Notes: generated from the sequence alone by a model not told the origin. A DNA stretch of 64,000 nucleotides from Pyrenophora tritici-repentis (GCF_003171515.1 NC_089390.1:9118274-9182273); one strand, 5' to 3'. Positions 24,169-36,066 are shown, counted from the stretch's first letter. Numbers and translations: made by a program.

Positions 24169-25022
24169 GTCGATGTTGCTTAGAGATCCGACCCTGAAAA
24201 TAAGTTTTGGTGTACACAGGAGAAGATGGAAGAGTTTCAGCTATAATTCTGGAGGCTGTTGTTGGCGCGCGAAGTAGCTTATCGGAAGGTAAGTTGAGAT
24301 TTGTGGAATTTTCCGGTTCCGTTTAAAGTTCGGCTATACTCGGAGGTAGGTGAAAATGAAGTACTGTAGGAGCAAGAAGTTGGTGTTGCTTCTGTATTGA
24401 TAAGAAATAGAAGCGGCTGAAGCGCTGTGATGAACCTAATGTCGCCTTGCTAGCCCAAGGCGACCAGCACCCGCACCGGGAACACTACCCGGTCCTGTTC
24501 TCAATCGTGGTCTGCTCTGTCGCCAATAGATATCGTCCTACCACGCCACACTGCAAGGAACAAGGCTTCTGGACATGGACTTTTAAATGCAGTACGAGTA
24601 GTACGCGGCTCTATGGACCCGACCCAAGACCGATCTAGACTATACTGGCACATGGAATCGGCGCTTCCTATATGATAATCTCCATGGCATATTGTACTTG
24701 TGCAATAATCACAGCTGTGTTGCAAATGTGTAGCAGAAAGAGTGGTATTCAGCAAAAGCAGCCTCTTATCCACGTTTACTCGGCGCAAAAGTCGATGCAG
24801 GAGGTAGTCACACATTCACAGGGGAAATGCTGGAATCCCGGATAACAAGCTCGGAGGCTTCGTCTTACTTTGCGGCACCGGGGAATTCCATGCCCCGCCC
24901 CCGCCATTCTCCCATAGGTCGGCGGGCGACCGCAGCTAGCATCAGCTCCACTCGATGCCAAACTTCAGCACCGCCATCGGCTCTCTTTCCATAACTCAAT
25001 CGGCCCTGCAAATCCATCAAAC
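24169..25022. other. Divergent promoter region TRM12 / Nudix gene
   Basis: About 850 bp between two divergent starts. No gene or repeat is seen. Confidence 0.5.
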
Positions 25023-25967
25023 ATGCCTCTCACCAATCTGGACCTCGTCAATCAATGCGATAGCTTCCCGTACGCAGACGTCAACTCGGAATCCTATCTC
25101 GCCTCCATCAACACCTACTACCAATTGCGTGTCTCAGGCCACAACTATGCGCTGGGCTACATGTTGCCCTCGGTCGTCGAGGTCTTCCGTGGCGTACCCA
25201 ACTGGGAGGTAGATGATGATGCACGCATTCTATACCTCACAGGCGGTAGCAACGCAGACGAACGGTCCAAGGTGGTAGAGACGACGCTGCTGGCTATGCG
25301 GGAGACGGGCCACTTCAAGGTGCTGGACAAGTGGCGCGCAGAGCTTTATGCTGTTTATGGAAAGGACAAGGAACTGCTCTTCAATGTAGAGCGGAGTGCC
25401 AGTGCGCTGTTTGGTGTCGTCACCTATGGCGTGCACTTGACGGCTTTTACAAGAAAGAATGGGGAACTCAAGGTCTGGACACCGAGACGCGCCAAGACAA
25501 AGCAGACATATGGGGGCATGCTGGACAATGCTGTAGCTGGTGGTATTGCGTCGGGCGAATCCCCTTTCGAGAGCCTAGTAAGAGAGTGTGGGGAAGAGGC
25601 TTCGCTACCGGAGGAGCTGGTAAGGCCGAACGCAAAGGCATGTGGCACAGTCACGTACTGGTACATTCGCGATGAGAGGGCGGGTGGAGAGACCAACTTG
25701 ATGCAGCCAGAGGTTCAATATATTTACGATCTCGAACTTCCAGAAGGCACTATCCCAAAGCCCGGCGACGACGAGGTCGACGAGTTCTACTTGTGGTCTG
25801 TCGAGGAGGTGCAGGAGGCTATGAGGAAGGGAGAGTTCAAGCCGAACTGCGCGCTGGTCGTGCTGGACTTCCTTGTCCGACACGGCATCCTGACGACAGA
25901 GAACGAACGGGACTATATCGAAATAGTGAGCCGATTGCACAGGAAGCTAGAGTTTCCTACACTATAA
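25023..25967 (+). CDS. Nudix hydrolase, YJR142W/thiamine-pyrophosphokinase-related type
   Basis: A single-exon gene of 314 residues. The Nudix box is complete: GGIASGE, then seven residues, then RECGEEASL (about residues 173-195), matching GX5EX7REUXEEXGU. The N-terminal 120 residues (LDLVNQCDSFPY, then WRAELYAVYGKD) correspond to the DUF4743 part found in this subfamily and in plant TPK-related Nudix proteins. Members of the yeast YJR142W group convert damaged or analogue forms of thiamine diphosphate to the monophosphate, preventing misuse by thiamine enzymes; that role is from the family. The ATG at 25023 is directly followed by the conserved N-terminus; an ATG at 24955 is in another frame. 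Confidence 0.93.
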   Translation: MPLTNLDLVNQCDSFPYADVNSESYLASINTYYQLRVSGHNYALGYMLPSVVEVFRGVPNWEVDDDARILYLTGGSNADERSKVVETTLLAMRETGHFKVLDKWRAELYAVYGKDKELLFNVERSASALFGVVTYGVHLTAFTRKNGELKVWTPRRAKTKQTYGGMLDNAVAGGIASGESPFESLVRECGEEASLPEELVRPNAKACGTVTYWYIRDERAGGETNLMQPEVQYIYDLELPEGTIPKPGDDEVDEFYLWSVEEVQEAMRKGEFKPNCALVVLDFLVRHGILTTENERDYIEIVSRLHRKLEFPTL

Positions 25968-26117
25968 ACTAGATCTGGGTGGAGCTAAGAACTCCTTTGG
26001 GTATCCAGACGCCGTGCCCAACTTTTAGACCAGATGATACCAATACCACCACATATGCTTCCTTAACGCCCGATTATGCTTGCTTGCTTCTTCCAGTTGT
26101 GTGCGACAAGCTTGGAA

Positions 26118-26606
26118 CTACGCATGCTTGATCAACATGTAAATGTCGTCAATCTTCAGCCCGCTGAGCTTCCGGTGCGGGCCCTCCATGTACAGCAACA
26201 GGCCGCCGAAACTAGCATAGTATTTTCTGTTGCCCGTCAGCAACTGCGCAGTGTCAATTTCCAATTCAACTCACATGGTGTCACCATCGCCGCCTTCCAT
26301 ACGGTAGTTCTTGCCGTAGCAAACGTAGTCGTACATATCCGCTAGTGTCGTGACACCCTGCTTGCCCACATTCCTCCACATGGTGTCGTTTTCGCCTTTT
26401 GCGCTACCGTCCAGCGCCAACGTTGTAGCCAGCACCAAGTTGAGTGAGGCGCCCGTCGATACAGGGAATAGCTCGTGGTTGATGTCGAGAGTCATGGTAA
26501 TTTGGTTGTCGGTCGAGGTACCGTAGATGCGCGATACGCGGTCGTACTTTTCATTGTTGATCGAGGTAATATTGAACGTCTCTTCGAAGACTTGAGCGTC
26601 GGCCAT
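26118..26606 (-). CDS. RPB8: RNA polymerases I, II and III subunit Rpb8
   Basis: Two exons, 26606-26275 and 26226-26118, joined over a 48-nt intron, encode 146 residues, the exact usual length of Rpb8. The N-terminus MADAQVFEETFNITSINNEK and the following DINHELFPVSTG match the OB-fold subunit shared by all three nuclear RNA polymerases. The splice gives IKYYASFGGLLLYMEGP, the conserved C-terminal strand. A second AG 16 nt downstream (before TTTCGG) would also keep the frame open but would lose KYYAS, so the upstream acceptor is preferred. It is divergent from the F-box gene, with 463 bp between starts. Confidence 0.95.
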
Positions 26607-27069
26607 GGTGAGAGATGCGCGCGGTAAAGCGTCGGACTCTTGCCAATTTGCAGGTTTTTGGCTAGAATTCGACGGCGGTGATGACGTGCAAATCGGGCGG
26701 CAGCGGGGCGCGTACTGCAACAGCTTTCGTAGAGGTCCAAAAAGAGCGTGGGCAGAGGCAGAAAGAAAGTCGTCGGAGGGGTGAAAGAAAGCTTGCGTCT
26801 AGGAACGGTCAGAGCGGCCGCATGTCTTGGCGCCATCTACGTACCTCCGCCGCCCTCGCCGCGTCGCGGTACGCCCGGGCTAATGTCGCTGCTCGACAAC
26901 TGTCCCGTAATTCTCTCCCTCTGCGCCAGTCTCTCAGCTTGATACATGCCAACTGTCGTGCCTTCCATTCCCGTGATCAGCTTCCTATTCGGGCTCGTCG
27001 GGGGACTTACTGCGCCCAGGCATCCATCCGCCCCTGGACCCCTTCTCTTTTCTTCCTGACGTTTCCTAT
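26607..27069. other. Divergent promoter region RPB8 / F-box gene
   Basis: 463 bp with no gene seen. Confidence 0.5.
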
Positions 27070-29489
27070 ATGAATTACGAGCGGCACTTGATGACTCTCT
27101 TACACTTTCACGATTTCGACTTCCTCTTACCCGAGATGCCGGACTTCATGTCTAGCCGCGAAGCGAGCCCTACGGCTTGCGACTCCATCGACAAGTCGAA
27201 GCCCAAAGCCGCCACAAGCCAGAACAGCCTGCTCTTGAAGTTGCCCGAAGACATTTTCAAGTGTGTCATGGATTATCTGAACAGGGACAATGCCTGGGTC
27301 CTCAAGCGCGTGTGCAAGGGCATGGCCAATAATGTGACTGTGAACCAGCTACTATACAGATATCCCCTACAGCTGCACGATGTGCGTGAAATTAGGATGA
27401 GCGACTGGAGGTATAAGAGTAGCGGTATGCTACGCTGGACGAGCTTCATGGAGAGCATCAATGACAGCAACAGGCGACTCGTGCAGAAGTTGGCCATGTC
27501 GCATTGGGCGAGCATAGCCGACTTCAAGTGGATAGAAGAAAATCTACCCTGCCTTACGAGCCTGGACATATCCGCCATCAAGGACTTTGTGTGGACTCCA
27601 GAAGAGACTTGGACATGGAAGATGATGGCCGAGGCCTGTCCCAAGCTCTTCGCACGCTTAGATGAACTCGAAGTCGCCAACTGGGCCGATTACACTGCCC
27701 ATTCTCGCGTAGAATACCACTATTCGTACAACGATTACCGGTTCAGGCAAAACTTTAGGATAAGCAGGCGCCGGGATGGTGCCTCGGTCGCGAGCGCCAT
27801 CTTCCCCCTGTGTACGCGCTTGAAGACGCTTGCGATACGCGAGCGGTACTCGGGATTTCAGTGAGTAAATTTCCCCCAAATGCTACTTCTGCTGATTGTT
27901 TGAGCACTTGGAACGAATGGGAGGTGCATCAGCGCGTGTGCTGCCTCGTGGATGGCGTGCAAAAGTTCTGTCCCGAGAGTATGACCAAGCTCCGAATCCA
28001 CGACTATGCCCCATACCGATCTCTATTCTCCACCGACGCTACCGACTGGTCCCGCATCAAGGAGGTTGAGATTGGCCTATACTCTTGGATGGAGGATCGC
28101 CGCGATAGGGATGTCATCGGCCCCATTCCATATCGCATAACCCAAGGACACCACCATCGCGAGGAAGAGGAGGCATTTGATGACAAGACGTTTGACGGCT
28201 GTGGCCGTGACCACATGAGTCTAGGGAACCACGTTGTACAGGGCGTCGGGGCCTCGTTCGAGGATTTGCTTCAGAGCCTTCACCACATCTCGAAGAAGTA
28301 TCCAAACATCAACATGAAACCCATCCACAGTCTTCGCAACATCACACTTCACCCATTTCACTTGGTCAATGTCACCACACGCCGTCATCACTTCGGCCAA
28401 AACGCCCTGCAAAACACTCAACAAACATTAAGCGACCCCACTTCCAAGCCCGAAGTACAAGCGTCCTTGCGCTGGCTGGCCCAGAAGTGTGACTGGAAGC
28501 CGATATTCGTCTGGGACAGCATGATGTGCGACGTGTTTCCTACCAACCTCGAGCAGACCCGGACCTTCCTACCCAAGGCTGACGTCTTGACCCGCATCCA
28601 GAACATGGTATCAACTTTACGAACACTGCAAATACCCATCCGCATCTGCATAGGCGACCGCGCAAACAGTTCTCCCCCATCCGGTCTCGACGGTTGCCTC
28701 TTCTTTGGCGACTCCAAAGGCCACGTTGGCGAGGGCGAAGACAAGCGCGAAGTCCTCCTCCCAACCCAAGCCGTCTTCAGCCTCACACCCATCGCCTCCA
28801 TGATCGACGAACTGACTATTCACTACCCTCCAGAAGTCCCCGGCGTCTCGGGCTTCCTCCGCAGCGCCAAACGCCCCACGCCCGGCGAGCAAACCCTCAT
28901 GCAACGTGAACTCGTGGGCTGGCGCCGCTTCTGGGCCCGCTACGCCTCGCAGTTTACAAACCTCAAGAAACTAAGTGTAAATGTGCCCAAGGTCATTTAC
29001 GAAGACTGGGGCAAGGGGGAAATGGCTACTCTACTGAAAGATCAGCGCTGGCAGATGCTCGAAGTGGAAGAACAGCAAGAACAAACTTTCTTCGGTAATT
29101 ACTTCCCTTTCGGCAATGTGAGTTCGGCACGTTACCGCTTCCCGCGTAGTCGTAACAGGGCGAAATTCGTTCAACGCGTCTTCTTCCGTCTGGACAACGA
29201 ACCCTTGGATCTGGGTGTTCCTCACCCCGGTCTCAGTCCGCTGCAGCTCGAGGAGAGGGAGATTTCAGACGAGGAGATTGCGTACAAGGAGGATGATGCT
29301 GAGGGGGGTGCGACAACTCATCGGTTCTGGGTCAAGAAGGAGGACCCGAAGGATGGCGCTGACGCGAAGAGGAAGAGAGAGGATGGTGAGGCCGTGAACG
29401 GGGAGACTCTGGCGGAGGAATACGAGGCCAAGAGGCAGCGACTGCACAGTGAGGTTAGGGCTGAGCTGGCGGAGTGGATCGGAGCTTGA
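27070..29489 (+). CDS. F-box domain protein
   Basis: Two exons, 27070-27860 and 27905-29489, joined over a 44-nt intron, encode 791 residues. An F-box lies near residues 57-85 (LLLKLPEDIFKCVMDYL, then WVLKRVCKGMANN). Leucine-containing stretches follow (LPCLTSLDIS, CTRLKTLAIRE, MTKLRIHDYAPY, LTIHYPPE), suggesting irregular leucine-rich repeats, although no clean repeat is seen. The last 80 residues are charged, with a KRKRE-type basic patch. F-box proteins link substrates to the SCF ubiquitin ligase through Skp1; the substrate here is unknown. A second in-frame ATG at 27136 is an alternative start that would shorten the protein by 22 residues without touching the F-box. The 3' end converges on the glutathione transferase gene 246 bp away. 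Confidence 0.82.
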
Positions 29490-29735
29490 AGCTCGGGTCA
29501 TATGGGAACGTGTATTTGCATCGAGGCTTAGGTTCAACGGGCACCCCTAGCATCTGCATATGAGTTCTTTTCTCTTCTAATGGAGCTGTGTAATATTAAC
29601 AGAATTTCACTTTTCAGAGAGGAAAAGATGGTAATTAATGTCATGAGAAAATGTATTGCGTGTCTCTACTGGAGTTGCAATCAAGTTGTCATGTGTAACT
29701 TATTCAACAAATCACTCAACTATCAAAGTCACCCC

Positions 29736-31116
29736 TCACTTCTTCTCCACCGCCGCCTTAACACTAGCAACCTCCTCTTCCTTTTCCAAGATATTCGGTA
29801 CCGGCCCTAACGGCGTAATCGCAAACTGATTAATCTGCCCGTGACTCTTGGTATAATGTTTCTTGATATGTTCGAAATTCGTCGTATCCTTAAAGGCGGG
29901 ATAATCCCAGTACAAATGCCTCATCCACTTGTGGATATGCGGGTACCCACTGCGTATATCGCGGATGTTGCACTTGAAATGCTGGACATACACAGGGTCG
30001 AAGCGGATGGCTGTGGTGTAGAGGCGGATATCTGCTTCTGTGACGTGAGGGCTGGAGAGCAGGTAGGGTGTGCTCGATATGGCCAGTTCGGCTTCTATGC
30101 GGTCGAGGGATTCGAAGAGTGTCGTTACTGCTTTTTCATAGGCTTCTTGGGTGCTATACTTTGTTAGTTTTGTCTTCCTCGCATGCCATCCCAGCCACGC
30201 CAGCATCCAACAAGAAAGTAGATAGAAAAGTATGAAGGAAGAAGGGATACATACGTAGCAAAACCCGACTTATAAACTCCATTATTAACCCCCTCATAAA
30301 CCCACCCATTCATCTCCTCAATCCGCTCCTTCAACTCTTCAGGCAACAAAACAACCCCCCTGTACTTCTCCTCAACCAACCCGTCAAACGCCGTATACAT
30401 CATCCTAATAATCTCCGCACTCTCATTACTCACAATACGTTTAGTCTTCTTATCGTACAGCGTAGGCACCGTGAATCTACCCTCGTAATCCGGGTTCTGT
30501 TCAAAGTAAATGTCGCGCAGGTGTGTGTAGTCCGGGTGTAGAGGGTCGGGTGTTGTGTTTCCGGAAATCGTCTCTGAGGCGGGGGCGAAATGCCAGCCTT
30601 TTTCTTGCATGTGCCAGTGGACGCTGGTGTAGGAGATTAGGTCCTCTAGGCCTTTTAGTTGGCGCACGATTAGTGTGCGGTGGGCCCAGGGGGCAGGCGT
30701 AGGAGACGTAGAGGTGGTAGCGGTTTGGTTCGGCGGGGAACTCGGCGGAGGGATCGGGCGAGATCCAGTTGCGGAAGACGGAGGTTGAGCGTTTGAATTC
30801 GCCGGATTTGTCGTTGGGGGTTTACCTGTGTGGGGTGTTAGGTTGGAAGTGAGGAGTGGTGGTGGTGGTGAAGGTTCATGTCCGTCTTTTTCTTATATAC
30901 ACATTTCCCATGACAATGAGTGTTTGGTGCTCAACTTACCCAATCGAGAATCGACCGCCCCTTATTATCTTTCTCAGGTGCCTTATCCATGGCTGCTAAC
31001 TTGCTCAATACAGAGAATTGCTGTGTTTGTTGTTGTTGTCGTCCAAGTATTCTCGCTGTCGTCGCAGGTAAAATCTTATAATTCACTCGTAATCGCAAAG
31101 CACGGGGGAAGAACAT
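29736..31116 (-). CDS. ECM4: Omega-class glutathione transferase (ECM4/GTO type), frame broken twice
   Basis: Three exons (31116-30940, 30825-30255, 30153-29736) match glutathionyl-hydroquinone reductases of the Ecm4/Gto family, which reduce quinone conjugates through a CPW cysteine. Family landmarks are GEFKRSTSVFRNWIS, RYHLYVSYAC, then AHRTLIVRQLKGLEDLI, and GFATTQEAYEKAV across intron 2. The reading frame is interrupted twice by one extra C in runs of five: + strand G runs 30816-30820 (just after the first splice junction) and 30689-30693 (inside the codons for Cys-Pro-Trp). Leaving out one base from each run makes the exon sum 1164 nt, exactly 388 codons including stop. The N-terminus before a second Met at residue 43 is Arg-rich with no acidic residue, like a mitochondrial presequence. 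The breaks could be real or sequencing errors; other long genes in the window show none. Confidence 0.8.
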
Positions 31117-31603
31117 GGAACAACACTCCTCAAAACCTGCAGGCGACTTGAAGAACCTATATAGCTGTCATTGACAACTGCGCAACTATGCCGGATCCGA
31201 CAACGTCATCGCTTCGTCTGGGACGGCATGGTTCCGATTTGGTGGGGCGGACGTTCCGATGGCGGGAGGGGGAAGTTTACTCAGCATTGCGCGAGCTTGA
31301 CTAAACCGTTTGGCGTGACGAAAAACGCTTCAAAATGAATGACAAAGCTTGGAAAAGAAAGAGCTGCAGGTGACATGTGTGTGGGGAAGTGGGTTTGTAA
31401 AACTTGGAAATGCGATTAGTTACTGTTTCGAACTATTTCTGTCTCTCGGGTATCTAACGCTTTTTCTTTCGCAAGTTCTATCAAAAAAGTTCTCTACATG
31501 GCCATGTTGCGAAAACACTTGAGCTGATTAATCATTACGCCTGGGACCTTTGTTCGTACAAACAATTCCCTACACCGAAATAGTGTGATGTGTGCTTGAC
31601 TGC
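31117..31603. other. Intergenic between ECM4-like gene and NUP49
   Basis: 487 bp with no gene; promoter side of the glutathione transferase gene and 3' flank of NUP49. Confidence 0.5.
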
Positions 31604-33086
31604 TCAGAGAAGAGCAGCTCCAACGCTTCCCAATGTCTGCTTTGTCACATCATCTCTAACCTGTCCCACCTTCTTGGCCGAGTCCAGAATGGCTCCCTCA
31701 ATTGCTTTGAGAGCCTCGACCAACTCGCGTCGCTGATCACGCGGCGCACTTCGGCTGCCAGTCAACTGCTGAGCCTTCTCCAGAGTGCCAGCCTCCATCG
31801 TCCGAAGATGTGCCTCGATTTCGCGAATTTGGCGCTGGTACACATCTAGTGTGCGGCCAAGCTCGTCTGTGCGGCGGTTGAAATAGCCCATGAGGTCGAC
31901 TGGTTTGGTCGGGTCATCGTCGTCGAGAGCGCTGGTGGCCGGTGTCTTTGCGCTTGAGGCTGTGAGGTTCGTGTTATTACGGTAATGGAATTGAGCTGGT
32001 AGTCGCTGGTTTTCGATAGCACGGAAGCTGAGTGTCGCGTCTTCCGCATCCTTCTTGACGAGATCCTTGAGGTAGGCAATATTCGCGGAATCGTTATCTA
32101 GGCCTACTTCGACTGTCGAAAGTTTGGTCTCGATGTATGCCACATCCGGGGCAATAGTAGCAATGTCAGCTTCGGTCTTGGGCATTGTCTCGCGGATCTG
32201 GCTGCAGAAGTTGATCTTTCGCTGTATGCCATCGTCAAATTGCTGGATCAAAGTTTGCAGCTCGGGATGGAGATCGTTGAAGCGCGTTGTTCCCCGTATC
32301 GAGTCCAAGGTGATCTGAACTGGCTGTGCACTTGCATTCGTCTGGTTTCCTCCCAATGTAGAGCCACCCAGTGCCCCCGGCCGGTTCTGTGTGTTCATGC
32401 CACCAAACAGACTGTTTTGCTGCTGCTGTGGTTGAGATTGTTGTTGCGTCGAACCGAATAGCGAAGGCACCGAGGTTTGGTTTTGCTGATTATTTTGCTG
32501 ATTGGAAGTCGTGTTGCCGAATAAAGATGGGGTCGCTGTTGTCGTCTGTTGTGTTGACGAGCCGCTAGGTATGCAGTTAGCCTTTGTGTCACCGCATCCG
32601 GCACCCCTTACTTACAATAACGAGGGCTTAGCCTGGGTACCGCCAAAAAGACCTCCCGACTGAGTGGTATTCTGAGTCTGGTTCTGCGTGTTCCCTCCTA
32701 ATGCGCCGCCAAACAGACCTCCGCTTTGGGGTTGCGATGATTGCGCCGTCGATGATCCAAAGAGCCCTCCGGTTGCGGGCGCTGTAGTCGCGGGCTTATT
32801 GCCAGATAGACCGCCTGAAGGTTGCGACGTCTGGTTCTGACCACCGAATAGTGATCCCGACTGTGGCTGTTGGGTCTGTTGGGTCGATCCGAAGAGGCCA
32901 CCACTGCTCTGGGGCTGGTTCCCTTGCTGATTTTGAGTCGCATTATTGTTGCCACTTATCTATAGTCAGTATCATATAATGAAAATGAACAGGAGTAGGT
33001 GTAGTCTGCGCGCGAACATACAATAGTCCACCACTACCACCACCGGTGTTTATGCTCAGCGAGTTTGATCTTCCAAAGCCCGCCAT
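31604..33086 (-). CDS. NUP49: Nucleoporin Nup49 (GLFG repeat, Nsp1 complex)
   Basis: Three exons (33086-33022, 32954-32616, 32564-31604) encode 454 residues. The N-terminal half is a low-complexity Gln/Asn/Ser/Gly region with repeated GLFG and SLFG motifs; both introns (67 and 51 nt) fall inside such motifs and splicing restores LFG each time. The C-terminal half begins near ITLDSIRGTTRFNDLHPE and is helical (heptad-like stretches such as MGYFNRRTDELGRTLDVYQRQ and IREIEAHLRTME), as in the Nup49/Nup58 subunit that joins Nsp1 and Nup57 in the central channel of the nuclear pore. The FG part forms the permeability barrier and binds transport receptors. In intron 1 the acceptor 6 nt downstream of the first AG was chosen because the first AG leads to a stop. 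Confidence 0.9.
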
Positions 33087-33456
33087 CTTGTCTCGAACTT
33101 CTCTGCAGATTCTACGCGCCGTGTAGGTATTTCACGCGGCGGTGAGTTTGCAATGCACAAGTTGGGCTTGTCGTGGTAGCGGAGCTTGTTTGGTTGCGCG
33201 CCAGCAACAACGGGCACAGGCCAGAAGCTTAGTTAGAACGCGTTTCCCGCTCGGCTAAACCTTTACCTCAAAGAAGCTCCAGCTTGCCTTCATGCACTTT
33301 CAAGACAGAACACTGTTACGATATTCTTTCCCTGGATAGACCAAAGCTCCAGGACAAATAACTAAACCAATTCAAGTTCGCATTCGCAAAAGCTAGACCC
33401 CACAAGGTCCTTACAAAGGAAACCCGCGAGCGCACTGCACGACTCAACACAGAACA
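33087..33456. other. Divergent promoter region NUP49 / FIP1
   Basis: 370 bp between two divergent starts; no gene seen. Confidence 0.5.
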
Positions 33457-34521
33457 ATGGCGGACGAATCCGACGACGATCTGTACGGGGATGAGACCAC
33501 GACACAGGAGAAGAAGCAGATAGCGAAAGAAGAGGAAGCATCCAGCGGTGACGAACCTATGGACGAAGAATCAGGCGACGAGGACGATAGTGACTCTGTA
33601 TGTCGCAAACCAAATCTACAAACCCCCCTCCAAGCAATCTAACAAAGCTCCAGGATATCGACATTATCATTGAAAAGGCACCTGCACCCGCCAAACCCAC
33701 AGCGTAAGCTTCAGCCAAACTACATAACTACCATGCGCATAACTCACAAAGCTCTCAGTCCCCAACAAACGCAACAAGAATCCAAAGCCATAAAAATCGA
33801 AGCACCACCCCCCTCCACCACCCCCTCTCAACAACAAGTCCCTACAAGAACCGTACCTACCAGCGGCGGTACCGTGCCCCAACTCTCCGCCACGGCCCTC
33901 TCAGGCACCGCATTCCCTGCCCAACGCACCTCAACCATCGACGTAAACGGCAACCCAATCTACCCCCCACAGGGCAAAGAAATCCTCTCCATAGACATCG
34001 ATGCGAATCTAGCCGAGGAGCAGAAGATCTGGCGTCGACCGGGTGAGGACCAGTCTGATTACTTCAACTACGGCTTCGACGAGTTCACATGGGAGCTATA
34101 CAGGCAACGACAGGTCAACATGGCAAACACACTGCAAGGACAGAAGAACGACATGGCACAGATGCAAGCGATGATGGGTGGAGGACCAATGCCAGGTATG
34201 CCTGCCATGGGCGGCGGACCTCAGGGAAACGCTGGACCGGGTGGTGCGCCGCCTACTGGACCTGGAGGAGGAGGAGGTGGCGGCGGTGGCATGGGGGGCC
34301 CTGGTGGTATGAACGAACAGCAGATGCAGATGATGATGCAGGAAATGATGGCACAGGGCATGGATCCCAGTCAAATGGACTTTGCTTCTTTCATGCAAAT
34401 GGCAGGTCAGGGCATGGGCGGCTTCCCTGGTGGGCCTGGCGGACAGCAGGGCGGAGGGTTCCAGCAAGGGCACCAAGGAGGAGGTGGACGGGGTGGACGA
34501 GGAAGAGGAAGAGGATGGTAG
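33457..34521 (+). CDS. FIP1: Pre-mRNA polyadenylation factor Fip1
   Basis: Three exons (33457-33597, 33654-33703, 33759-34521) encode 317 residues. The acidic N-terminus (MADESDDDLYGDE) is the poly(A) polymerase-binding type of Fip1. The central Fip1 motif is clear: IDIDANLAEEQKIWRRPG, then DYFNYGFDEFTWELYRQRQ. The C-terminal third is a Gly/Met/Gln-rich low-complexity region ending in RGGRGRGRGW. Fip1 is a flexible subunit of cleavage and polyadenylation factor and tethers poly(A) polymerase. The two introns are 56 and 55 nt. The 3' end converges on LEA1. Confidence 0.93.
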
Positions 34522-34942
34522 TACCAAACCCCCGGCCCCATTGTTTGGAAACGGATGCCACCATCATAACCGGGCGGCTCCACGGCGTTATGAGTATATT
34601 GCTACGATACCACATGGGTTGGGAAAGCTGCCGGTATGGCGCAAAGTAATCTGTCTTCAATTCTTTCTACAGATCATGTTTGTCTGCAGTCTATCTTTGA
34701 ATGCTATTCCATGATGAACGTACTGTAGAGCGTATCTTTGCCAGCCTATTCAATGCTACAACTGTTCCATACATGCTCCTCTTCTTCCGTCCAATACGGC
34801 ACATACCGATTTCTTTGGCGTAGGATATTGCGCTCTTCATCTGACGTATATGCGTGTCAGTGCAGTCGTAGTCGTAGTCTGCTGTATCCCAAGTCGCGGG
34901 CCATTTTCTCAACTCATCCAGCTTCCGGTCTACGTAGACGAA
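34522..34942. other. Convergent 3' flanks FIP1 / LEA1
   Basis: 421 bp between two stop codons, no gene seen. Confidence 0.5.
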
Positions 34943-36066
34943 CTATGTTTGCATTGCAAATTCGCCAGCTAGAATGTGCGCCGGTATCCGGCCCTCGGCA
35001 AAGTCCTTCTCCAGGCGGGCCATTTCCGCAAGACTGCTCGCGTTGAGGATGGCAGCACGCATGCGCTTCTTCTCGTCGTCTGTGTAGATGCGCTCCTTGC
35101 CCGAGTCGTCGCCGTTTTCGAGCATGGGGACAACGTAGCCCTTTGACTTGTTGCTTGAGATCTAGAAAGATTTAATTGTCATAGTCTAACATGACGTGTG
35201 GGGGAGATTCTCGCACCTCTTTGGCAAGCTCAGTCGGCTCGTCTTCAGTTCCGAATAGCTCCTTGGCCTTCTTGCGCTCAACATCGCGGATCTTGGTAAA
35301 GTCCAGAAAGCGCACTGTAGGACAGCGCCAGATGACCCAGTACCGGTAGTTCTGCGCATAGTGTTAGCATTTCATATGCCACCAGACGCCCATCCTAAGC
35401 GCTATATGCCGCGGATTCGGCGCCAGCTAAGTTCGTTCTTCGCCTATACAAATCCGGCTCCTCGCTGGCTCAAGTAGTATGCTTTATGCCCAAATTAAGC
35501 TCCGCGATTTCAAAGGAATCAACAAAACGCCTGGGAAGACGACGCACCTCTTTGCCCGCAACAGGGTTGCCCATCAACGACAGATACACCAACTTCTTGA
35601 ACCCAGTCAGAGGATCCAAGTCGGCCAACTCAGCGATCCTGTTCTTTGTAAGGACGAGGGTGCTCAAGTTGGGTATGCTAGCTGCGAGGTTCGGCTGGAT
35701 ATTCGCAATGCGGTTCTGCGCGAGGAACAGAGTACGGAGACGGGGTTGAAGCGGGAAGTTTGCGAGTTGCGCGATATCGTTGTCGGTGAGATCTATGGCG
35801 TCGTTGTCCTTGACGTCAATATTAGCAATAAGTCTACGAGAAAACTGGGGAGTTCGGAAACAGTGCTAAGCTCACTTTTGCAGCACCCATGTTCTCAATC
35901 GCAGAAATCTTGTGGCCTAGAGTTTACACATATTGATATCAACGAAGCTCTTCTTCAAGTGTAGTATCTGTTCTTTTTTGTACGCACCTCGCAGATCGAG
36001 TTCACGCTCCGTGAGACAGTTGATGAAGGAGAGGGAGTTGTTGATTAGGTCGGTAGTTAACCTCAT
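34943..36066 (-). CDS. LEA1: U2 snRNP component A' (Lea1)
   Basis: Five exons (36066-35988, 35916-35876, 35808-35548, 35351-35217, 35161-34943) sum to 735 nt, encoding 244 residues. The N-terminus MRLTTDLINNSLSFINC and the leucine-rich repeats (DNDAIDLTDNDIAQLANFP, LRTLFLAQNRIANI, LSTLVLTKNRIAELADL, LVYLSLMGNPV) are those of U2A', followed by the cap NYRYWVIWRCPTVRFLD. The C-terminal part is charged and helical. U2A' pairs with U2B'' on stem-loop IV of U2 snRNA in the spliceosome. Intron 3 (196 nt) is long for this window; the others are 55-71 nt. All junctions fall inside conserved sequence, so the model is secure. Confidence 0.93.

Noticed and set aside
30164..30667. Glutathione transferase fragment as a complete gene of its own
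   Set aside because: It starts at a GTG just after the active site and lacks the N-terminal half, which is present upstream in other frames. It is part of the broken gene.
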